Shown here piece after piece: positions 9,072-18,853 of a DNA stretch of 64,000 bases. The DNA is taken from contig NZ_JAUNTJ010000004.1 in NCBI RefSeq assembly GCF_030538755.1, positions 62,001 to 126,000 of the forward strand. Direction: 5' to 3'. The notes beneath the pieces are model-generated. The model worked only from the letters and a program-made list of their open reading frames with translations. It was not told the DNA's origin and ran no database searches. The stretch is from Paracoccus sp. (in: a-proteobacteria) (GTDB lineage Bacteria > Pseudomonadota > Alphaproteobacteria > Rhodobacterales > Rhodobacteraceae). The translations under genes were made by a program, and so were the position numbers. Within the stretch, counting starts at the first letter, position 1. Each line of letters opens with the position of its first letter.

Positions 9072-10220
9072 TTACCACTCTGCAAAGCTGCCGTCGGCGT
9101 GGCGCCAGACGGGGTTGCGCCAGCGATGGCCCTTGGCGGCGGCGGCGCGCACCTTGTCTTCGTTGACGGTGATGCCAAGCCCCGGTCCCTGCGGGATGGC
9201 CACAAAACCCTGCGCATAATCGAACACGCCCGGATCGGTCAGGTAATCCAGCAGATCGGACCCCTGATTATAGTGGATGCCCAGCGATTGTTCCTGAATG
9301 AAGGCGTTATAGCACACCGCATCCAGTTGCAGGTTCGCCGCCAGCGCGATGGGGCCAAGCGGGCAATGCAGCGCCAGCGCCACATCATGGGATTCCGCCA
9401 TCGCCGCGATACGATAGGTTTCGGTGATCCCGCCCGCGTGGCTGGGGTCGGGCTGGATGATGTCCACATAGCCCCCCGTCAGAATGTCGCGGAAATCCCA
9501 GCGGGAAAACAGCCTCTCGCCAAGGGCGATCGGGGTGGCGCTGTGGTTGGCGATCTCGCGCAGGGCCTCGGCATGTTCGGACAGCACGGGTTCTTCGATG
9601 AACATCAGCCGGAACGGTTCCAGTTCGCGCGCCAGCACCTTGGCCATGGGGCGGTGGACGCGGCCGTGAAAGTCGATGCCGATGCCGAAATCCGGTCCCA
9701 TCTCGTCGCGGATGGCCTGCACCCGTTCCAGCACCTGATCCACCTTGGCATGGCTGTCGATGAACTGCATTTCCTCGGTGCCGTTCATCTTGACGGCGGT
9801 AAAGCCGCGCTCGGCGCAGTCGCGGGCCATGCGCGCGGTATCGCCGGGGCGGTCGCCGCCGATCCAGCTGTAAACGCGGATACGGTCGCGCTGCTGCCCG
9901 CCCAGCAGGCTGTGAACCGGCACGCCCAGAGCCTTGCCCTTGATGTCCCACAGCGCCTGGTCGATCCCGGCGATGGCCGACATGTGGATGCCGCCGCCGC
10001 GATAGAAACCGGCGCGATACATGACCGTCCAGTGATCCTGAATCAGCCCCGGATCGCGCCCGATCAGATAGTCTGACAGCTCGTCCACGCAGGCGGCCAC
10101 GGTGGCGGCGCGCCCCTCCAGCACGGGTTCGCCCCAGCCGCTGATGCCCTCGTCAGTGCTGATTTTCACAAAGCACCAGCGCGGCGGAACGATAAAGGTT
10201 TCAATCGCGGTGATTTTCAT
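9072..10220 (-). CDS. dgoD: D-galactonate dehydratase
   Basis: Converts D-galactonate to 2-dehydro-3-deoxy-D-galactonate. At 382 aa it has exactly the length of E. coli DgoD. It belongs to the mandelate racemase/enolase superfamily: capping domain MKITAIETFIVPPRWCFVKI, then the barrel. Metal ligands are in GIGIDFHGRV, FIEEPVL and IALGERL, and the catalytic His is in ALALHCPLGPIALAA. GIHYNQGSDLLDY near the C-terminus is also DgoD-like. It lies between the MalK-type ATPase gene and the beta-galactosidase gene, and dgoK/dgoA are in the divergent operon, all supporting the assignment. Confidence 0.95.
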   Translation of the reverse strand: MKITAIETFIVPPRWCFVKISTDEGISGWGEPVLEGRAATVAACVDELSDYLIGRDPGLIQDHWTVMYRAGFYRGGGIHMSAIAGIDQALWDIKGKALGVPVHSLLGGQQRDRIRVYSWIGGDRPGDTARMARDCAERGFTAVKMNGTEEMQFIDSHAKVDQVLERVQAIRDEMGPDFGIGIDFHGRVHRPMAKVLARELEPFRLMFIEEPVLSEHAEALREIANHSATPIALGERLFSRWDFRDILTGGYVDIIQPDPSHAGGITETYRIAAMAESHDVALALHCPLGPIALAANLQLDAVCYNAFIQEQSLGIHYNQGSDLLDYLTDPGVFDYAQGFVAIPQGPGLGITVNEDKVRAAAAKGHRWRNPVWRHADGSFAEW

Positions 10221-10232
10221 CGCATTCCCCGG

Positions 10233-11291
10233 TTAGCGCAGCCGCTGGCCGCTGGTGGCGTCAAAGAAAAAGGCAGAGGCCGGGTCAAAATCCAGACCGA
10301 CCAGCCCGCCGCCCGCGGGATCAAGCCGACGGTCGGTTTCCACGATCAGCTTTTCCCCCGATGGCGCGCTGACATGGGCATAGGTGACGCCGCCCAGATT
10401 TTCGGCCATATCGACGCGAAAGCCGTCCCCCTCGGTCAGGCGCAGCGCATTGGGGCGCAGGCCGATCTCGACGTCGCGCCCCTCGGGCAAAGGTGCAGCG
10501 ACGGGGGCCGCGGCGACCGGACCAAAGGCGCCGGTCTGCACCTGCCCACCCCGCACCTGCCCGCGCACAAAGTTCATCGCGGGCGAGCCGATGAACCCCG
10601 CCACAAAGCGGTTGTCGGGGTCGTCATACAGATCCATCGGCGCGCCGACCTGTTCGATCCGCCCCGCGCGCAGCACCACGATCTTGTCGGCCATGGTCAT
10701 CGCCTCGACCTGATCGTGGGTGACATAGATCATCGTGGCCGCGATCTCGCGGTGCAGTCGGGCAATTTCGGCGCGCATCTCGACGCGCAATTCGGCATCC
10801 AGATTGGACAGCGGCTCGTCGAACAGAAAGACCTTTGGCCCGCGCACGATGGCCCGGCCAATCGCCACGCGCTGCCGCTGCCCGCCGGACAGGGCGGCGG
10901 GCTTGCGATCCAGCAGCGGGTCCAGTTTCAGGATACGGGCGGCCTCGGCCACCTTGGCGGCGATCTGGGCGCGGGGATGGCCGTTCATCTTCAGGCCAAA
11001 GCCCATGTTCTGCCGCACGGTCATATGCGGATACAGGGCATAGGTCTGAAACACCATCGCCACGCCCCGGTCGGCGGGGTCGGCATGGGTCACATCGTCG
11101 CCGCCGATGCTGATCTGGCCATCGGTGGTTTCCTCAAGCCCCGCGATCATCCGCAGCAGCGTGGATTTGCCGCAACCCGAGGGGCCGACAAAGACGCAGA
11201 ATTCGCCCTGCCCCACCTGCAAATCAACGCCGTGGACCACCCGGTGCTGACCGAAATCCTTGGTAACGCGGGCTAGCTGAACGCCGGACAT
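10233..11291 (-). CDS. MalK/UgpC-type ABC ATPase of the galactoside importer
   Basis: ATP-binding subunit, 352 aa, with Walker [10 protein letters not shown], signature [13 protein letters not shown], Walker [17 protein letters not shown]-loop [15 protein letters not shown] and a C-terminal TOBE domain. It is very similar in layout to the ATPase at 529-1602, indicating paralogues of one family. Its partner permeases and binding protein are not in its own operon but in the divergent one beginning at 12201. The IclR gene precedes it by 7 bases and dgoD follows. The ATPase may serve that importer; such ATPases can also be shared. Confidence 0.95.
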   Translation of the reverse strand: MSGVQLARVTKDFGQHRVVHGVDLQVGQGEFCVFVGPSGCGKSTLLRMIAGLEETTDGQISIGGDDVTHADPADRGVAMVFQTYALYPHMTVRQNMGFGLKMNGHPRAQIAAKVAEAARILKLDPLLDRKPAALSGGQRQRVAIGRAIVRGPKVFLFDEPLSNLDAELRVEMRAEIARLHREIAATMIYVTHDQVEAMTMADKIVVLRAGRIEQVGAPMDLYDDPDNRFVAGFIGSPAMNFVRGQVRGGQVQTGAFGPVAAAPVAAPLPEGRDVEIGLRPNALRLTEGDGFRVDMAENLGGVTYAHVSAPSGEKLIVETDRRLDPAGGGLVGLDFDPASAFFFDATSGQRLR

Positions 11292-11298
11292 GGGAACC

Positions 11299-12093
11299 TC
11301 ATACTTGCCGTTCGGGAAAGCGCCACGCCCCGGCGATCTCGCCGATGTCGCGGGCGGCGGCGATCACGGGACCGGCCAGCGCCAGCAGGCCGGAACGCGA
11401 CGTGGTGGCGGTCGTCGTCGTCACCGACAGCGCGCCCAGCATCCGCCCGCTGCCCGACAGGATCGGCGCGGCGATGCAGGCGATACCCGCCTCGTGTTCC
11501 TGATCGTCCAGCGCATAGCCGCGTTCACGGATGCGGGCCAGATCGGCGCGCAGGTCGTCGGGCGTGGTCAGCGTGTTGGGGGTGTGCCGGTGAAACGACT
11601 GACGGCTGATCGCTTCGGCCAGCCGGTCATCGGGCAGATAAGCCAGCATCGCCTTGCCGACGCCGGTGCAATAGGCCGGGCCAACCTTGCCCGACTGGGA
11701 AAACATCTCGACCGGCTGCGCGGCGTTGCGTTTATCGACATACAGCACCGCGCCATTATCCAGCTGCGCCAGATGCACGGTCTGCCCCAGATCGTCGGCC
11801 AGCCGGTCCAGCACATCGCGCGCAAGCGGCGCAAGGCTGGAACAGGCCCAGGCCGCATGGGCCAGCCGCACCAGCCGGATACCGGGGGCATAGGTCTGCC
11901 GGTCTTCGTCAAAGAACAGCATGTCCTGCCGCGTCAGCACCTGCAAAAAGCGATACAGCGTCGCCTTGGGCAGCCCGGATGGCGGCAGCAGTTCGGCAAA
12001 GCGCACGGGGCGGTCGAATTCCGCGACCAGATCCAGCACGGCCAGCGCGCGCCCCACTGTTCCATCCGAATGCGCCTGCCCGCCTGCCGTCAC
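11299..12093 (-). CDS. IclR family transcriptional regulator of the galactoside regulon
   Basis: DNA-binding regulator, 264 aa. An N-terminal winged HTH (about residues 12-75) contains [22 protein letters not shown]. The IclR effector domain includes [40 protein letters not shown] and [20 protein letters not shown]. Translation starts at a GTG preceded by an AGGAGAG ribosome binding site. It heads the minus operon (ATPase, dgoD, beta-galactosidase) and diverges from the transport/alpha-galactosidase operon. Inverted repeats in the shared 107-base gap are its likely operators. The effector is plausibly a galactose-pathway intermediate (inference). Confidence 0.93.
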   Translation of the reverse strand: MTAGGQAHSDGTVGRALAVLDLVAEFDRPVRFAELLPPSGLPKATLYRFLQVLTRQDMLFFDEDRQTYAPGIRLVRLAHAAWACSSLAPLARDVLDRLADDLGQTVHLAQLDNGAVLYVDKRNAAQPVEMFSQSGKVGPAYCTGVGKAMLAYLPDDRLAEAISRQSFHRHTPNTLTTPDDLRADLARIRERGYALDDQEHEAGIACIAAPILSGSGRMLGALSVTTTTATTSRSGLLALAGPVIAAARDIGEIAGAWRFPERQV

Positions 12094-12141
12094 CCTGCCT
12101 CTCCTGCGTTGTTGTTGACAGGCTAGGTGATTCGCGGCACA

Positions 12142-12179
12142 GTTTCAATATTCAAAACTAGGTTTCAGCATATGAAACC
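12142..12179. promoter_or_regulatory. Inverted-repeat operator region between the IclR gene and the transport operon
   Basis: GGTTTCAGCATATGAAACC (12161-12179) is a perfect 7-bp inverted repeat around a 5-base spacer. Just beside it GTTTCAATATTCAAAAC (12142-12158) is a weaker repeat with the same GTTTCA half-site. They lie about 50 bases before the IclR start and 22-59 bases before the binding-protein ATG, so a bound regulator could control both directions. A TTGACA stands at 12115-12120 on the plus strand, without an obvious -10 partner. Confidence 0.65.
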
Positions 12180-12200
12180 AAATGGGAGGAGAAACGGACC

Positions 12201-13442
12201 ATGGTCCCACGGAAACACGGGCTAATTCTGGCGCTGCTGCTGGCAACCGCTGTCCCGGCCCTGGCGCAGCAACGGACGTTGGTAATCAACCACGACGCAT
12301 CCGACCCCGCGCCCAAGGCCGCCTTTGACGAACTGATCGCCGCGTTCGAGGCGGAATACCCCGACATCAAGGTGCAGGTGAACCTGTTCGACCATGAAGG
12401 GTATAAAACCGCGATCCGCAACTTTCTGACCGCCGACGCGCCCGATCTGGCCAACTGGTATGCGGGCAACCGCATGGCCCCCTTTGTGCAGGCCGGGCAG
12501 TTTCAGGATGTTTCAGACGTGTGGGAGGAACACGGCCTGAAAGACGCTCTGGCACCGGCCCTGTCGTCCATGACCATCGACGGCAAGCAATGGGGCATCC
12601 CCTATACCTATTACCAGTGGGGCATCTATTATAACGCCGATGTTTACAAACAGGTCGGCGTGGACCCGGATGCGATCAGCACATGGGATGATTTCATCGC
12701 CGCCTGCGAACAGTTCAAGGCCGCGAACATCGACTGCCTGACCACCGGCACCCGCGCTTTGTGGCCGGCGGCGGGGATCTTTGACTATCTGTCGCTGCGC
12801 ACCAATGGCTATGACTGGCATATGCAGCTGACCAATGGCGAAATCCCGTGGACGGATGACGCCGTGCGCGCGGTCTTTGCCGAATGGGCCAAGGTCGTGC
12901 CCTATACCAGCGCCAATCACGCGGCGGTCGATTGGCAGGACGCGGTGTCAAACATCGTGCAGGGCCGGGCGGCGAATTTCGTCATGGGCAACTTTGCCGT
13001 GGCGGCGTTCAAGGATGGCGGGATGACGAATGACAATCTGGGCTTTATGCCCTTCCCGACGATCAACCCCGACATCGCCCGCGCCGAAGAGGCCCCGACC
13101 GACAGCATCCACATCCCCGCCGGTGCCAGAAACGTGCAGGATGCCAAGCTGTTCCTGGCCTTCATGGCCCGCCCCGAGATACAGACGCAGATGAACAAGA
13201 CGCTGGGGCAACTGCCGATCAACGTCAACGCCGAGGTGGATGACGACCCCTTCCTGATCGAAGGGTTCGATCTGCTGTCCACCGCCGATGGCGGCATCGC
13301 CCAGTTCTTTGACCGCGACGCGCCTGCTGAAATGGCCAAGGCCGGGATGGAAGGCTTTCAGGAATTCATGGTCCGCCCCGAACGTCTGGACGCCATCCTT
13401 GAACGGCTGGAACGGATGCGCAGCCGCGTTTACGCCAACTGA
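12201..13442 (+). CDS. Carbohydrate ABC transporter substrate-binding protein (galactoside regulon)
   Basis: Periplasmic CUT1 binding protein, 413 aa. Signal peptide residues 1-22 with probable cleavage after PALA. The mature part begins QQRTLVINHDASDPAPKAAF, then FEAEYPDIKVQVNLFDHEGY and WGIPYTYYQWGIYYNADVYKQVGV, a strong family 1 pattern. GGGAGGA lies 10 bases before the ATG. It is first in an operon with two permeases, an alpha-galactosidase and galactonate enzymes, so an alpha- or beta-galactoside (for example a raffinose-type sugar) is the likely ligand, by context only. Confidence 0.95.
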   Translation: MVPRKHGLILALLLATAVPALAQQRTLVINHDASDPAPKAAFDELIAAFEAEYPDIKVQVNLFDHEGYKTAIRNFLTADAPDLANWYAGNRMAPFVQAGQFQDVSDVWEEHGLKDALAPALSSMTIDGKQWGIPYTYYQWGIYYNADVYKQVGVDPDAISTWDDFIAACEQFKAANIDCLTTGTRALWPAAGIFDYLSLRTNGYDWHMQLTNGEIPWTDDAVRAVFAEWAKVVPYTSANHAAVDWQDAVSNIVQGRAANFVMGNFAVAAFKDGGMTNDNLGFMPFPTINPDIARAEEAPTDSIHIPAGARNVQDAKLFLAFMARPEIQTQMNKTLGQLPINVNAEVDDDPFLIEGFDLLSTADGGIAQFFDRDAPAEMAKAGMEGFQEFMVRPERLDAILERLERMRSRVYAN

Positions 13443-13450
13443 GCCAAACC

Positions 13451-13475
13451 GGGCGGGCCGTGCCGCGGCCCGCCC
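13451..13475 (+). promoter_or_regulatory. Intercistronic hairpin downstream of the binding-protein gene
   Basis: GGGCGGGCCG and CGGCCCGCCC form a perfect 10-bp stem around TGCCG, eight bases after the binding-protein stop and before the first permease. There is no following T-run. It is the functional twin of the hairpin at 5307-5331 and likely shapes binding-protein-to-permease expression ratios. Confidence 0.7.
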
Positions 13476-13510
13476 CCCTGCCCGCCCCTGCCCGACGAAC
13501 CGGAGCTGCC

Positions 13511-14428
13511 ATGACAGCCACCCCCACCCTGCCGCACCGCACGCCCCGCCGCCGCCGCAAGATCAGCCGCAGCCTGACCCCGTGGCTGTTTCTGGCCCCC
13601 GGCATGGCGATGTTCGCGGTCTATGTCGTGATCCCGATTTTTCAGTCGTTCTGGATTTCCCTGCATGACTGGAACGGCCTTGGCGACATGCGCTGGATCG
13701 GGCTGGCGAATTATCAGGAACTGTGGTGGGACGAGGCATTCTATACCAGCCTGAAAAACAACATCCTGTGGCTGGTGCTGTATATGCTGGCCGTGCCGGC
13801 CGGGCTGGCCATCGCGCTGTTTCTGAACCAGACCGTGCGCGGGATGCGCATCTACAAATCGCTGTTCTTCTTTCCCTTCGTCATCAGTCAGGTTGTGGTC
13901 GGGCTGATGTTCGCGTGGTTCTATGCCCCCGGTTTCGGCCTGCTTTACAACCTGATCGAGTGGTTCAGCGGGCGCGGCATCGCCATTCTGGCCGATGAAC
14001 GATACGTCACCTATGGCATCATCGCGGCGGGGCTGTGGCCGCAGATCGCCTATTGCATGATCCTGTATCTGACCGGCCTGAACGCCGTCGCCACCGACCA
14101 GATCGAGGCCGCACGGCTGGACGGCGCGCGCGGCTGGCGGATGCTGTGGCATGTGGTGCTGCCGCAACTGCGGCCCGCGACCTTTATCGCCGTGGTCGTC
14201 ACGGTCATCGGCGCGCTGCGGTCGTTCGATCTGGTGTCGATCATGACCTCGGGCGGGCCGTTCGGGTCGTCTCGGGTGCTGTCTTATTACATGTATGAAC
14301 AGGCGCTGTCGGAATATGGCTATCGCATGGGATATGGCGCCGCGATCGCGGTGGTGCTGTTCGCGATCATGATGATCTTCATCTCGGGCTTCATCTGGAA
14401 GATGTGGCGCGACGAAAAGGGGCAATAG
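13511..14428 (+). CDS. Carbohydrate ABC transporter permease, MalF type
   Basis: Inner-membrane permease, 305 aa. A basic leader (RTPRRRRK) precedes six predicted membrane segments starting LTPWLFLAPGMAMFAVYVV. The EAA loop is DQIEAARLDGARGWRMLWHVVLPQL (about residues 197-221). The ATG at 13511 is chosen over an in-frame GTG-like extension because GGAG lies six bases upstream and the leader begins there; the upstream bases hold the hairpin. It is followed after 3 bases by the partner permease. Confidence 0.95.
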   Translation: MTATPTLPHRTPRRRRKISRSLTPWLFLAPGMAMFAVYVVIPIFQSFWISLHDWNGLGDMRWIGLANYQELWWDEAFYTSLKNNILWLVLYMLAVPAGLAIALFLNQTVRGMRIYKSLFFFPFVISQVVVGLMFAWFYAPGFGLLYNLIEWFSGRGIAILADERYVTYGIIAAGLWPQIAYCMILYLTGLNAVATDQIEAARLDGARGWRMLWHVVLPQLRPATFIAVVVTVIGALRSFDLVSIMTSGGPFGSSRVLSYYMYEQALSEYGYRMGYGAAIAVVLFAIMMIFISGFIWKMWRDEKGQ

Positions 14429-14431
14429 GCC

Positions 14432-15277
14432 ATGTTTCCGCGTCCCGTTCAAACCATGTCCCCCTCGGCCCAGCGGCTATACAAGGTGGCGCTGCCGGTG
14501 ATGCTGATCCTGTGGCTGCTGCCCCTGCTGGGGGTGGCGATGACCTCGCTGCGGCCCTCGGGTGATCTGGCGGCGGGGAATTATTTCGGAATGCCCTCGC
14601 GCATCGCGGTCGAGAATTATGCCGATGTGTTCCGCAATTCGCCCTTTGCCAATTACCTGCTGAACAGCTTCAAGGTGACGATCCCCACCGTGATCGGCGC
14701 GGTCGCCCTGTCCTGCATGACGGGCTTTGCGCTGGCGGTGTATCGGTTCCGCCTGTCGATGCTGGTGTTTTTCATGTTTGTCGCCGGCAATTTCGTGCCG
14801 TTCCAGATTCTGATGGTGCCGGTGCGCGACCTGACGGTGAACATGGGGCTTTACAACACCATCACCGGGCTGGCGCTGTTTCATATCGCCTTTCAGACCG
14901 GGTTCTGCACCCTGTTCATGCGCAACTTCATCAAGGCCCTGCCCCGCGAACTGATCGAGGCCGCGCGGGTCGAGGGCGTGCGCGAATGGCAGATTTTCCT
15001 GTTCGTCGTGCTGCCGCTGGTGCGCCCGGCCATCGCGGCGCTGGCGGTGCTGGTGTTCACCTTCATCTGGAACGATTATTTCTGGGCGATGGTGCTGACG
15101 CAGGGCGCGGGCACGCAGCCGATCACCGCCGGGCTGAACAGCCTGAACGGGCAATGGATCGCGGCGTGGCATCTGGTTTCCGCCGGCTCGATCCTGGCCG
15201 CGCTGCCGCCGGTTCTGATGTTCTTTCTGATGCAGCGCCATTTCATCGCCGGGCTGACGTTCGGGGCCGTCAAATGA
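14432..15277 (+). CDS. Carbohydrate ABC transporter permease, MalG type
   Basis: Inner-membrane permease, 281 aa, six membrane segments. The EAA loop reads ELIEAARVEGVREWQIFLFVVLPLV (about residues 173-197). The C-terminal QRHFIAGLTFGAVK is the classic end of CUT1 MalG-type permeases. Its stop overlaps the alpha-galactosidase start as ATGA, so uptake and hydrolysis genes are translationally coupled. Confidence 0.95.
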   Translation: MFPRPVQTMSPSAQRLYKVALPVMLILWLLPLLGVAMTSLRPSGDLAAGNYFGMPSRIAVENYADVFRNSPFANYLLNSFKVTIPTVIGAVALSCMTGFALAVYRFRLSMLVFFMFVAGNFVPFQILMVPVRDLTVNMGLYNTITGLALFHIAFQTGFCTLFMRNFIKALPRELIEAARVEGVREWQIFLFVVLPLVRPAIAALAVLVFTFIWNDYFWAMVLTQGAGTQPITAGLNSLNGQWIAAWHLVSAGSILAALPPVLMFFLMQRHFIAGLTFGAVK

Positions 15278-17313
15278 GCCTGTGGCGCATCGACAGCGGG
15301 CCGCAAACGCTGGTGCTGGCATCCGATGGCGGGCTGGCGCGCTGCTGTTACTGGGGGCCGCCCCTGCCTCAGGACGAGGATCTGGCCGCCCTCAGCGCCG
15401 CCGCCGATGGCGGGGTCAGCGGCGGGATGCTGGACGAATTGCCGCCGCTGTCGCTGTGCCCCGAGGCACGGCGCAGCTTTCCCGGCCAGCCGGGGCTGGT
15501 GGCCTTTGATGAAACCGGCCCACTCGAACCCGACTGGCGGCTGACCGACGCGGCGCGGCAGGGCGATGCGCTGCACCTGATCCATCAGGCCGAGGGGCTG
15601 ACGCTGGAATTTCGTCTGACCCCGCGCCCGCACGGGCTGATCGCGCTCACCGCTCATCTGCGCAGCGAACGCCTGCTGAACCTGCATTATCTGTCCGTCA
15701 CCCTGCCCGTGCCCGCGCCGCTGGACCAGATCACCACCCTGACCGGCCGCTGGCTGCGCGAGTTTCAGCCCCTGACCATGCCCCTGCGCGGCACGCAGAT
15801 GACCGATGCGCGCACTGGCCGGTCGGGGCATGAGCATGTGCCGCATGTGATCCTGTCAGCCCCCGGCACCACCAACACCAGCGGCACGGCCCATGCGCTG
15901 CACTATGCGTGGTCGGGCGGGCATCGCATGGTTGCGGCAGAGCTGCCAGACGGGCGGCGGATGATCCAGATCGGCGATGTGTCGGGCGGGGCGCGTCTGC
16001 CCGCGACCGCCTTTGACAGCGCCGAAATCTGGCTGATGCGCGGGGATCAGGGGCTGAACAGCATCAACATCCCGATGCAGCGCAGCATCCGCGACCGCCT
16101 GCCCCCCGCGCGCCAGCCGCGCCCGGTGCATTACAACAGCTGGGAGGCGATCTATTTCCGCCACGACCCCGCCGAACTGGCCGAAATCGCCCGCCGCGCC
16201 GCCGATCTGGGGGCCGAGCGTTTCGTGCTGGATGACGGCTGGTTCGGGCAGCGCGATGACGACACCACATCCCTGGGCGACTGGCAGATCAATCCGGCGA
16301 AATACCCGCAGGGCTTTGCCCCGCTGATCGAACAGCTTCACGCCCTCGGGCTTGGCTTTGGCCTGTGGGTCGAACCGGAAATGATCTCTGAAGACAGCGA
16401 TCTTTTCCGCGCGCACCCGGACTGGGTGCTTGGCCCCGCCAGCCAGATCAGGGGGCGCAACCAGTTTCATCTGGATATGGCGCGGCAGGACGTGCGCGCC
16501 CATCTGTTCGCCCGGCTTGATGCGCTGCTGCGCAACTGGCCGATCGAGTATCTGAAATGGGATCACAACCGCCTGCCGCCCTTTCCCGACACGGCGCAGA
16601 CACGCGGAACCTATGCCCTGATGGATCGCCTGCGCGCCGCCCATCCGGGGGTGGAAATCGAAAGCTGCGCCTCGGGCGGGGGGCGGATCGACGGCGGCAT
16701 CATGGCGCGCTGCGCCCGGCTGTGGCTGTCCGACAGCAACGATGCGGCCGAGCGGCTGCGCATCCAGCATCACGCCGCCTTTCTGCCCGCCTGCGCCACC
16801 GGCAGCCATGTCGGTCCGCGCGCCTGCCATTCCTCGGGGCGGGTTCTGCCGGTGGCCTTTCGCGGCTGGGTGGCGGCGCAACGGCACATGGGGTTCGAAA
16901 TGGACCCGCGCGAACTGACCGAGGACGAAGCCGCCACCCTGCGCCGCATCACCGCATGGTGGAAGGCGAACCGTGACTGGATGCTGGCGGGCGACATCTG
17001 GCGGCTGGACAGCGCGCCGGACACTCTGGCCGAGGTTCAGATCGCGGCCGATGGCGCGCGCTTTGTCGCCTTTGCCGCCGGCCTGACGACCGCCGCGCCG
17101 ATCCTGCCTGCGCCGCTGCGGCTGACCGGGCTGATCCCCGACGCCCGCTATCGCCTGACCATGATCGAACGCCCGCCCGGCCACCATCGCGCCCGAACGG
17201 CGATCTGCGACGGGCCGGTCACACTGTCGGGGGCGGCGCTGATGGCGCAGGGGGTTGCCCTGCCGCCCGCCTTTCCCCAGACCATCGCCGTCATAGAAGG
17301 ACAGCGCCTATGA
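15274..17313 (+). CDS. Alpha-galactosidase, glycoside hydrolase family 36
   Basis: Cytoplasmic alpha-galactosidase of 679 aa with no signal peptide. An N-terminal beta-sandwich precedes a catalytic barrel starting near RPVHYNSWEAIYF. FVLDDGWFGQRDDDTTSLGDW is a GH36 hallmark. The nucleophile is Asp430 in YLKWDHNR and the acid/base is Asp487 in LWLSDSNDAAERL, with CASGGGRID between. The open frame runs 96 codons further upstream inside the permease gene, but the ATG overlapping the permease stop is the sensible start. It would release galactose from imported melibiose- or raffinose-like sugars, feeding the dehydrogenase pathway encoded alongside. Confidence 0.95.
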   Translation: MSLWRIDSGPQTLVLASDGGLARCCYWGPPLPQDEDLAALSAAADGGVSGGMLDELPPLSLCPEARRSFPGQPGLVAFDETGPLEPDWRLTDAARQGDALHLIHQAEGLTLEFRLTPRPHGLIALTAHLRSERLLNLHYLSVTLPVPAPLDQITTLTGRWLREFQPLTMPLRGTQMTDARTGRSGHEHVPHVILSAPGTTNTSGTAHALHYAWSGGHRMVAAELPDGRRMIQIGDVSGGARLPATAFDSAEIWLMRGDQGLNSINIPMQRSIRDRLPPARQPRPVHYNSWEAIYFRHDPAELAEIARRAADLGAERFVLDDGWFGQRDDDTTSLGDWQINPAKYPQGFAPLIEQLHALGLGFGLWVEPEMISEDSDLFRAHPDWVLGPASQIRGRNQFHLDMARQDVRAHLFARLDALLRNWPIEYLKWDHNRLPPFPDTAQTRGTYALMDRLRAAHPGVEIESCASGGGRIDGGIMARCARLWLSDSNDAAERLRIQHHAAFLPACATGSHVGPRACHSSGRVLPVAFRGWVAAQRHMGFEMDPRELTEDEAATLRRITAWWKANRDWMLAGDIWRLDSAPDTLAEVQIAADGARFVAFAAGLTTAAPILPAPLRLTGLIPDARYRLTMIERPPGHHRARTAICDGPVTLSGAALMAQGVALPPAFPQTIAVIEGQRL

Positions 17314-18209
17314 CCGATCACACCGACCACCGCATCAACTGGATCGCCGCCGATTGGGGCACGACGAACCTGCGTGTCTGGGCGATGGCGGGGGCGCGGA
17401 TCGTGGACAGCCGCCGCTCGGATCAGGGGATGGGTGTGCTGCGCCCCGGCGATTTCGCGGCTGTGCTGGCCGATATGACCCAGGGCTGGCCCGCGGCGGT
17501 GCCGGTGATCGCCTGCGGCATGGTCGGATCGCGTCAGGGCTGGGTCGAGGCCCCCTATGTGCCCGTCCCCTGCCCCGCCACGCCCCGGCTGGTGCGGGTG
17601 CCGGGCGATCCGGGCGGGCGGGCGGTCAGCATCGTCTGCGGCGTGCGCCAAGACAGCCCCGCCGATGTGATGCGCGGCGAGGAAACCCAGATCGCGGGGC
17701 TTTTGGCGCGCAAGCCCGATTTCGACGGCATCGCCTGCCTGCCCGGCACGCATACCAAATGGGTGCGCATCTCTGCCGGGGAAATCTGCAACTTCAAGAC
17801 CTTCATGACCGGCGAGCTGTTCGGCCTGCTGGCCGGGCAGTCGGTGCTGCGCCACTCGGTCGGGGATGATACCGACATGCCGGGCTTTGACGCGGCGGTG
17901 TCGGATGCGATGGCGCGGCCTGCGGCGGGCTATGCCGGGCTGTTCCAGATCCGGGCGGAAATGCTGCTGACCGGGCTGGACCCGGCCTTGGCGCGGGCGC
18001 GTCTGTCGGGCACGCTGATCGGCTGGGAACTGGCCGCCGCCCGCCCGTGGTGGCTGGGCTGCGATGTGACGGTGATCGGCGCGGACGGCCTGTCGGACCT
18101 TTATGCCCGCGCGTTGCAGGCGCAGGGCGTCCCCGTCAGCATCCTGCCCGCGCAGGATGCCACGCTGACCGGGCTTTTCACCGCCTTTGCACAAGGAACC
18201 CCCGCATGA
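17310..18209 (+). CDS. dgoK: 2-dehydro-3-deoxygalactonokinase
   Basis: Phosphorylates 2-dehydro-3-deoxy-D-galactonate with ATP. At 299 aa it matches the DgoK family: phosphate-binding motif [15 protein letters not shown] at the N-terminus, [28 protein letters not shown] and [10 protein letters not shown]. Starts overlap neighbours on both sides by 4 bases (ATGA), showing tight coupling to the alpha-galactosidase and to dgoA. Confidence 0.95.
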   Translation: MTDHTDHRINWIAADWGTTNLRVWAMAGARIVDSRRSDQGMGVLRPGDFAAVLADMTQGWPAAVPVIACGMVGSRQGWVEAPYVPVPCPATPRLVRVPGDPGGRAVSIVCGVRQDSPADVMRGEETQIAGLLARKPDFDGIACLPGTHTKWVRISAGEICNFKTFMTGELFGLLAGQSVLRHSVGDDTDMPGFDAAVSDAMARPAAGYAGLFQIRAEMLLTGLDPALARARLSGTLIGWELAAARPWWLGCDVTVIGADGLSDLYARALQAQGVPVSILPAQDATLTGLFTAFAQGTPA

Positions 18210-18811
18210 GCCGCCCTCTGATCGCCATCCTGCGCGGCCTGACCCCGCCCGAGGCCCCCGCCATCGCCGCCGCCCTGATCGGCGCAGGCATCACCCGGAT
18301 CGAGGTGCCGCTGAACTCGCCCGAGCCGCTGACCAGCATCGCCACGCTGGCGCGCGATTTCGGGGATCAGGCGCTGATCGGGGCGGGCACGGTGCTGACG
18401 CCCGCTCAGGCCCGGCAGGTGGCCGGGGCGGGGGGGCGGATGGTGTTGTCGCCCAATTACGACCCCGCCGTTATCGCCGCCACCCGCGCCGCCGGGATGG
18501 ACAGCTTTCCCGGCGTGATGACCCCGACCGAAGCCTTTGGCGCGCTGGCCGCAGGCGCAACGGGGCTAAAGCTGTTTCCGGGCGAGCTGATCGGTCCGGC
18601 CGGCCTGCGCGCGCTGCGCCCCGTCCTGCCGGCCGGCACCGGGCTGTGGGCGGTTGGCGGCGTTTCGGCGGCCAATATGGCAGAGTGGCGGGCGGCAGGG
18701 GCCACGGGCTTTGGCATCGGATCGTCGCTTTACCGGCCCGGCGATACAGCGCAGACCGTCGCCGCCAAGGCAGCCGCCATCGTCGCCGCATGGGATCAGA
18801 CCGCCGCCTGA
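18206..18811 (+). CDS. dgoA: 2-dehydro-3-deoxy-6-phosphogalactonate aldolase
   Basis: Splits 2-dehydro-3-deoxy-6-phosphogalactonate to pyruvate and D-glyceraldehyde-3-phosphate. The 201-aa product is a KDPG/KDPGal aldolase-type class I aldolase: the Glu in [32 protein letters not shown], and the Schiff-base Lys in [14 protein letters not shown]. The ATG overlaps the dgoK stop. It is the last gene of the plus operon; convergent lactonase and dehydrogenase genes lie just beyond, separated by 42 bases in which no strong terminator is seen. Confidence 0.95.
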   Translation: MSRPLIAILRGLTPPEAPAIAAALIGAGITRIEVPLNSPEPLTSIATLARDFGDQALIGAGTVLTPAQARQVAGAGGRMVLSPNYDPAVIAATRAAGMDSFPGVMTPTEAFGALAAGATGLKLFPGELIGPAGLRALRPVLPAGTGLWAVGGVSAANMAEWRAAGATGFGIGSSLYRPGDTAQTVAAKAAAIVAAWDQTAA

Positions 18812-18853
18812 CGCGCCTGACGCAGCAGGGGCAAAGACCAGCGCAAAGGCAGG

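Noticed and set aside
6770-9166. A 798-codon plus-strand open frame opposite the GH2 gene
   Set aside because: It has no recognisable domains, while the minus strand holds both GH2 catalytic glutamates and the full domain order.
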